64,000 nt of DNA from NCBI RefSeq assembly GCF_022538055.1, contig NZ_JAKZAM010000014.1:1-64000 (forward strand), in the 5' to 3' direction. This DNA comes from Cognataquiflexum nitidum (GTDB taxonomy: Bacteria > Bacteroidota > Bacteroidia > Cytophagales > Cyclobacteriaceae). Below are positions 63,258 through 64,000 of the stretch, piece after piece. The notes under the pieces were generated by a model. The model had not been told where the DNA came from. It saw nothing but the letters and a program-made list of their open reading frames with translations, and searched no databases. The number at the start of each line of letters is the position of its first letter. The first letter of the stretch is position 1. The position numbers were made by a program, and so were the translations under genes.

Positions 63258-64000
63258 CTAAATGGGCCAATTGTCTTTGTATCTTTCACCATTCAAAAAA
63301 TCCGCTAATTCGTAATTGTCCAACAAACATGATTCAAGTTCCATACCAATTTTCTCTTTGTCAAGATCCTGACCAATGATTACGAGTTCATTCATCCGGT
63401 CTCCGAAGTTTTTGTCCCATTTAGAGTCAATGTAATCCCTGTTTTCCACATAGGAAGGGTACATCATTCTTTCTTTATATGGCATGCTTGCCCACCAGAC
63501 ACCGACAGGATCTGCTTTGACCGATCCGCCTGCCTGCGACCAAGAGATGGCTTGGTCTTTTCTTGAAGCGATATAAAAAAGTCCTTTGCTGCGGATGATT
63601 CCCGAAGGCCATGTTTCGGTGATGTAAGTCCAAAACCGCTGAGGATGAAAAGGTCTTTTGTCTCTGAATACAAAGGAGGAAATCCCGTATTCTTCTGTTT
63701 CGGGAGTATGATGGCTTTTTTCAAGCTCTGCCTGCCATCCCGCAGATTGTGATGCTTCCTCAAAATCAAACAAACCGGTATTGAGGATTTCTTTTGGATC
63801 AATTTTACTATGGTCGGTAATGAGGATTTTCGCAGAAGGGTTAAGTTTTTGGATGATCGCCTTCAATTCTTCCACTTGGGCTTTTGCTACCAAGTCAGCC
63901 TTGTTGATAAGGATGACATTTGCAAACTCAATCTGATCGGTCAATAAATTGACAATGGAGCGCTGATCCTCCTCATCGTCATTGAGGTTTTTGGAAAATA
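63258..64000 (-). CDS. CobW/COG0523-family GTP-binding metallochaperone, C-terminal part (runs off the window)
   Basis: The gene continues beyond position 64000; the 247 codons seen are the C-terminal part. The frame is open to the window edge (KNLNDDEEDQRSIVNLLTDQ), so no start codon should be placed here. The G4-type motif INKADLV and the CobW C-terminal domain (RFWTYITETWPSGIIRSKG, VGVWWASMPYKERM) are present, and the Walker A is off the window. COG0523 proteins deliver metals, most often zinc or cobalt. No metal can be assigned. A Fur-family regulator lies 9 kb away without visible connection. Confidence 0.85.
   Translation of the reverse strand, partial: FSKNLNDDEEDQRSIVNLLTDQIEFANVILINKADLVAKAQVEELKAIIQKLNPSAKILITDHSKIDPKEILNTGLFDFEEASQSAGWQAELEKSHHTPETEEYGISSFVFRDKRPFHPQRFWTYITETWPSGIIRSKGLFYIASRKDQAISWSQAGGSVKADPVGVWWASMPYKERMMYPSYVENRDYIDSKWDKNFGDRMNELVIIGQDLDKEKIGMELESCLLDNYELADFLNGERYKDNWPI

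Noticed and set aside
63258..63944. TTG at 63944 as the start of the CobW-type gene
   Set aside because: The frame continues without a stop to the window edge and lacks the Walker A, so the true start lies outside.

Overview
The window is about 42% GC by eye and looks like the chromosome of a gliding-type Bacteroidota, most likely order Cytophagales and close to the Cyclobacteriaceae (Algoriphagus relatives). The signs are type IX secretion type B (gliding-motility C-terminal) sorting domains, PorP/SprF and TPR/PD40/OmpA proteins, a SusC-type CarboxypepD_reg outer-membrane protein, LytTR regulators with a LytS-type kinase, a bacterial GGGP synthase, starts without clear Shine-Dalgarno sequences, and Bacteroidota-type TAnnTTTG promoter elements. 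The species call is inference. No rRNA, tRNA, CRISPR array or complete transposase gene was seen.

Layout. 0-8 kb: an intergenic repeat element, tpiA, recX, a small accessory patch (zinc-ribbon membrane protein flanked by degenerate direct repeats and a gene fragment), a cytochrome c/PQQ-sugar-dehydrogenase lipoprotein, and a PIN-PhoH ATPase. 8-20 kb: an orphan LytTR regulator, a LytS/LytTR pair, uvrA, an AsmA-like protein, a lytic transglycosylase with a LOG-family gene broken by an in-frame TGA, then a tight operon of a YkgJ-type Cys-cluster protein, two small membrane proteins and a GGGP synthase. 20-28 kb: pheS, a GHKL-ATPase/STAS-like module whose ATPase is frameshifted, a large TonB-type outer-membrane barrel, a RelE/Phd toxin-antitoxin pair and aspS. 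28-45 kb: an M23 peptidase; a four-gene type IX operon (secreted protein, 1432-aa DUF11 adhesin, PorP/SprF, tandem-OmpA protein); a candidate 48-aa gene with its own terminator; aldehyde dehydrogenase; P1 peptidase; an iron-sulfur photolyase; and a second type B surface protein with SprB-like repeats.

45-64 kb: lysA, a two-component system followed by a His-rich beta-propeller lipoprotein, a transglutaminase-like protein, a putative 134-bp non-autonomous mobile element (MITE), rlmH, fasciclin, a YcxB-like protein, a Fur-family regulator and a large DUF5117-type zinc metalloprotease. A type III polyketide synthase locus follows (flavoprotein, UbiA-type prenyltransferase, PKS, methyltransferase), then mscS, a lipoprotein, a small conserved protein and the 3' part of a CobW-type GTPase that runs off the window.

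The genes most likely to act together are the type IX operon at 29.5-37.7 kb, the PKS locus at 57.2-61.2 kb, and the YkgJ-to-GGGP-synthase operon at 17.4-19.6 kb. Three kinds of degenerate intergenic word repeats recur between genes. Two conserved genes are each broken by a single-base change, which could be real decay or base-calling error.
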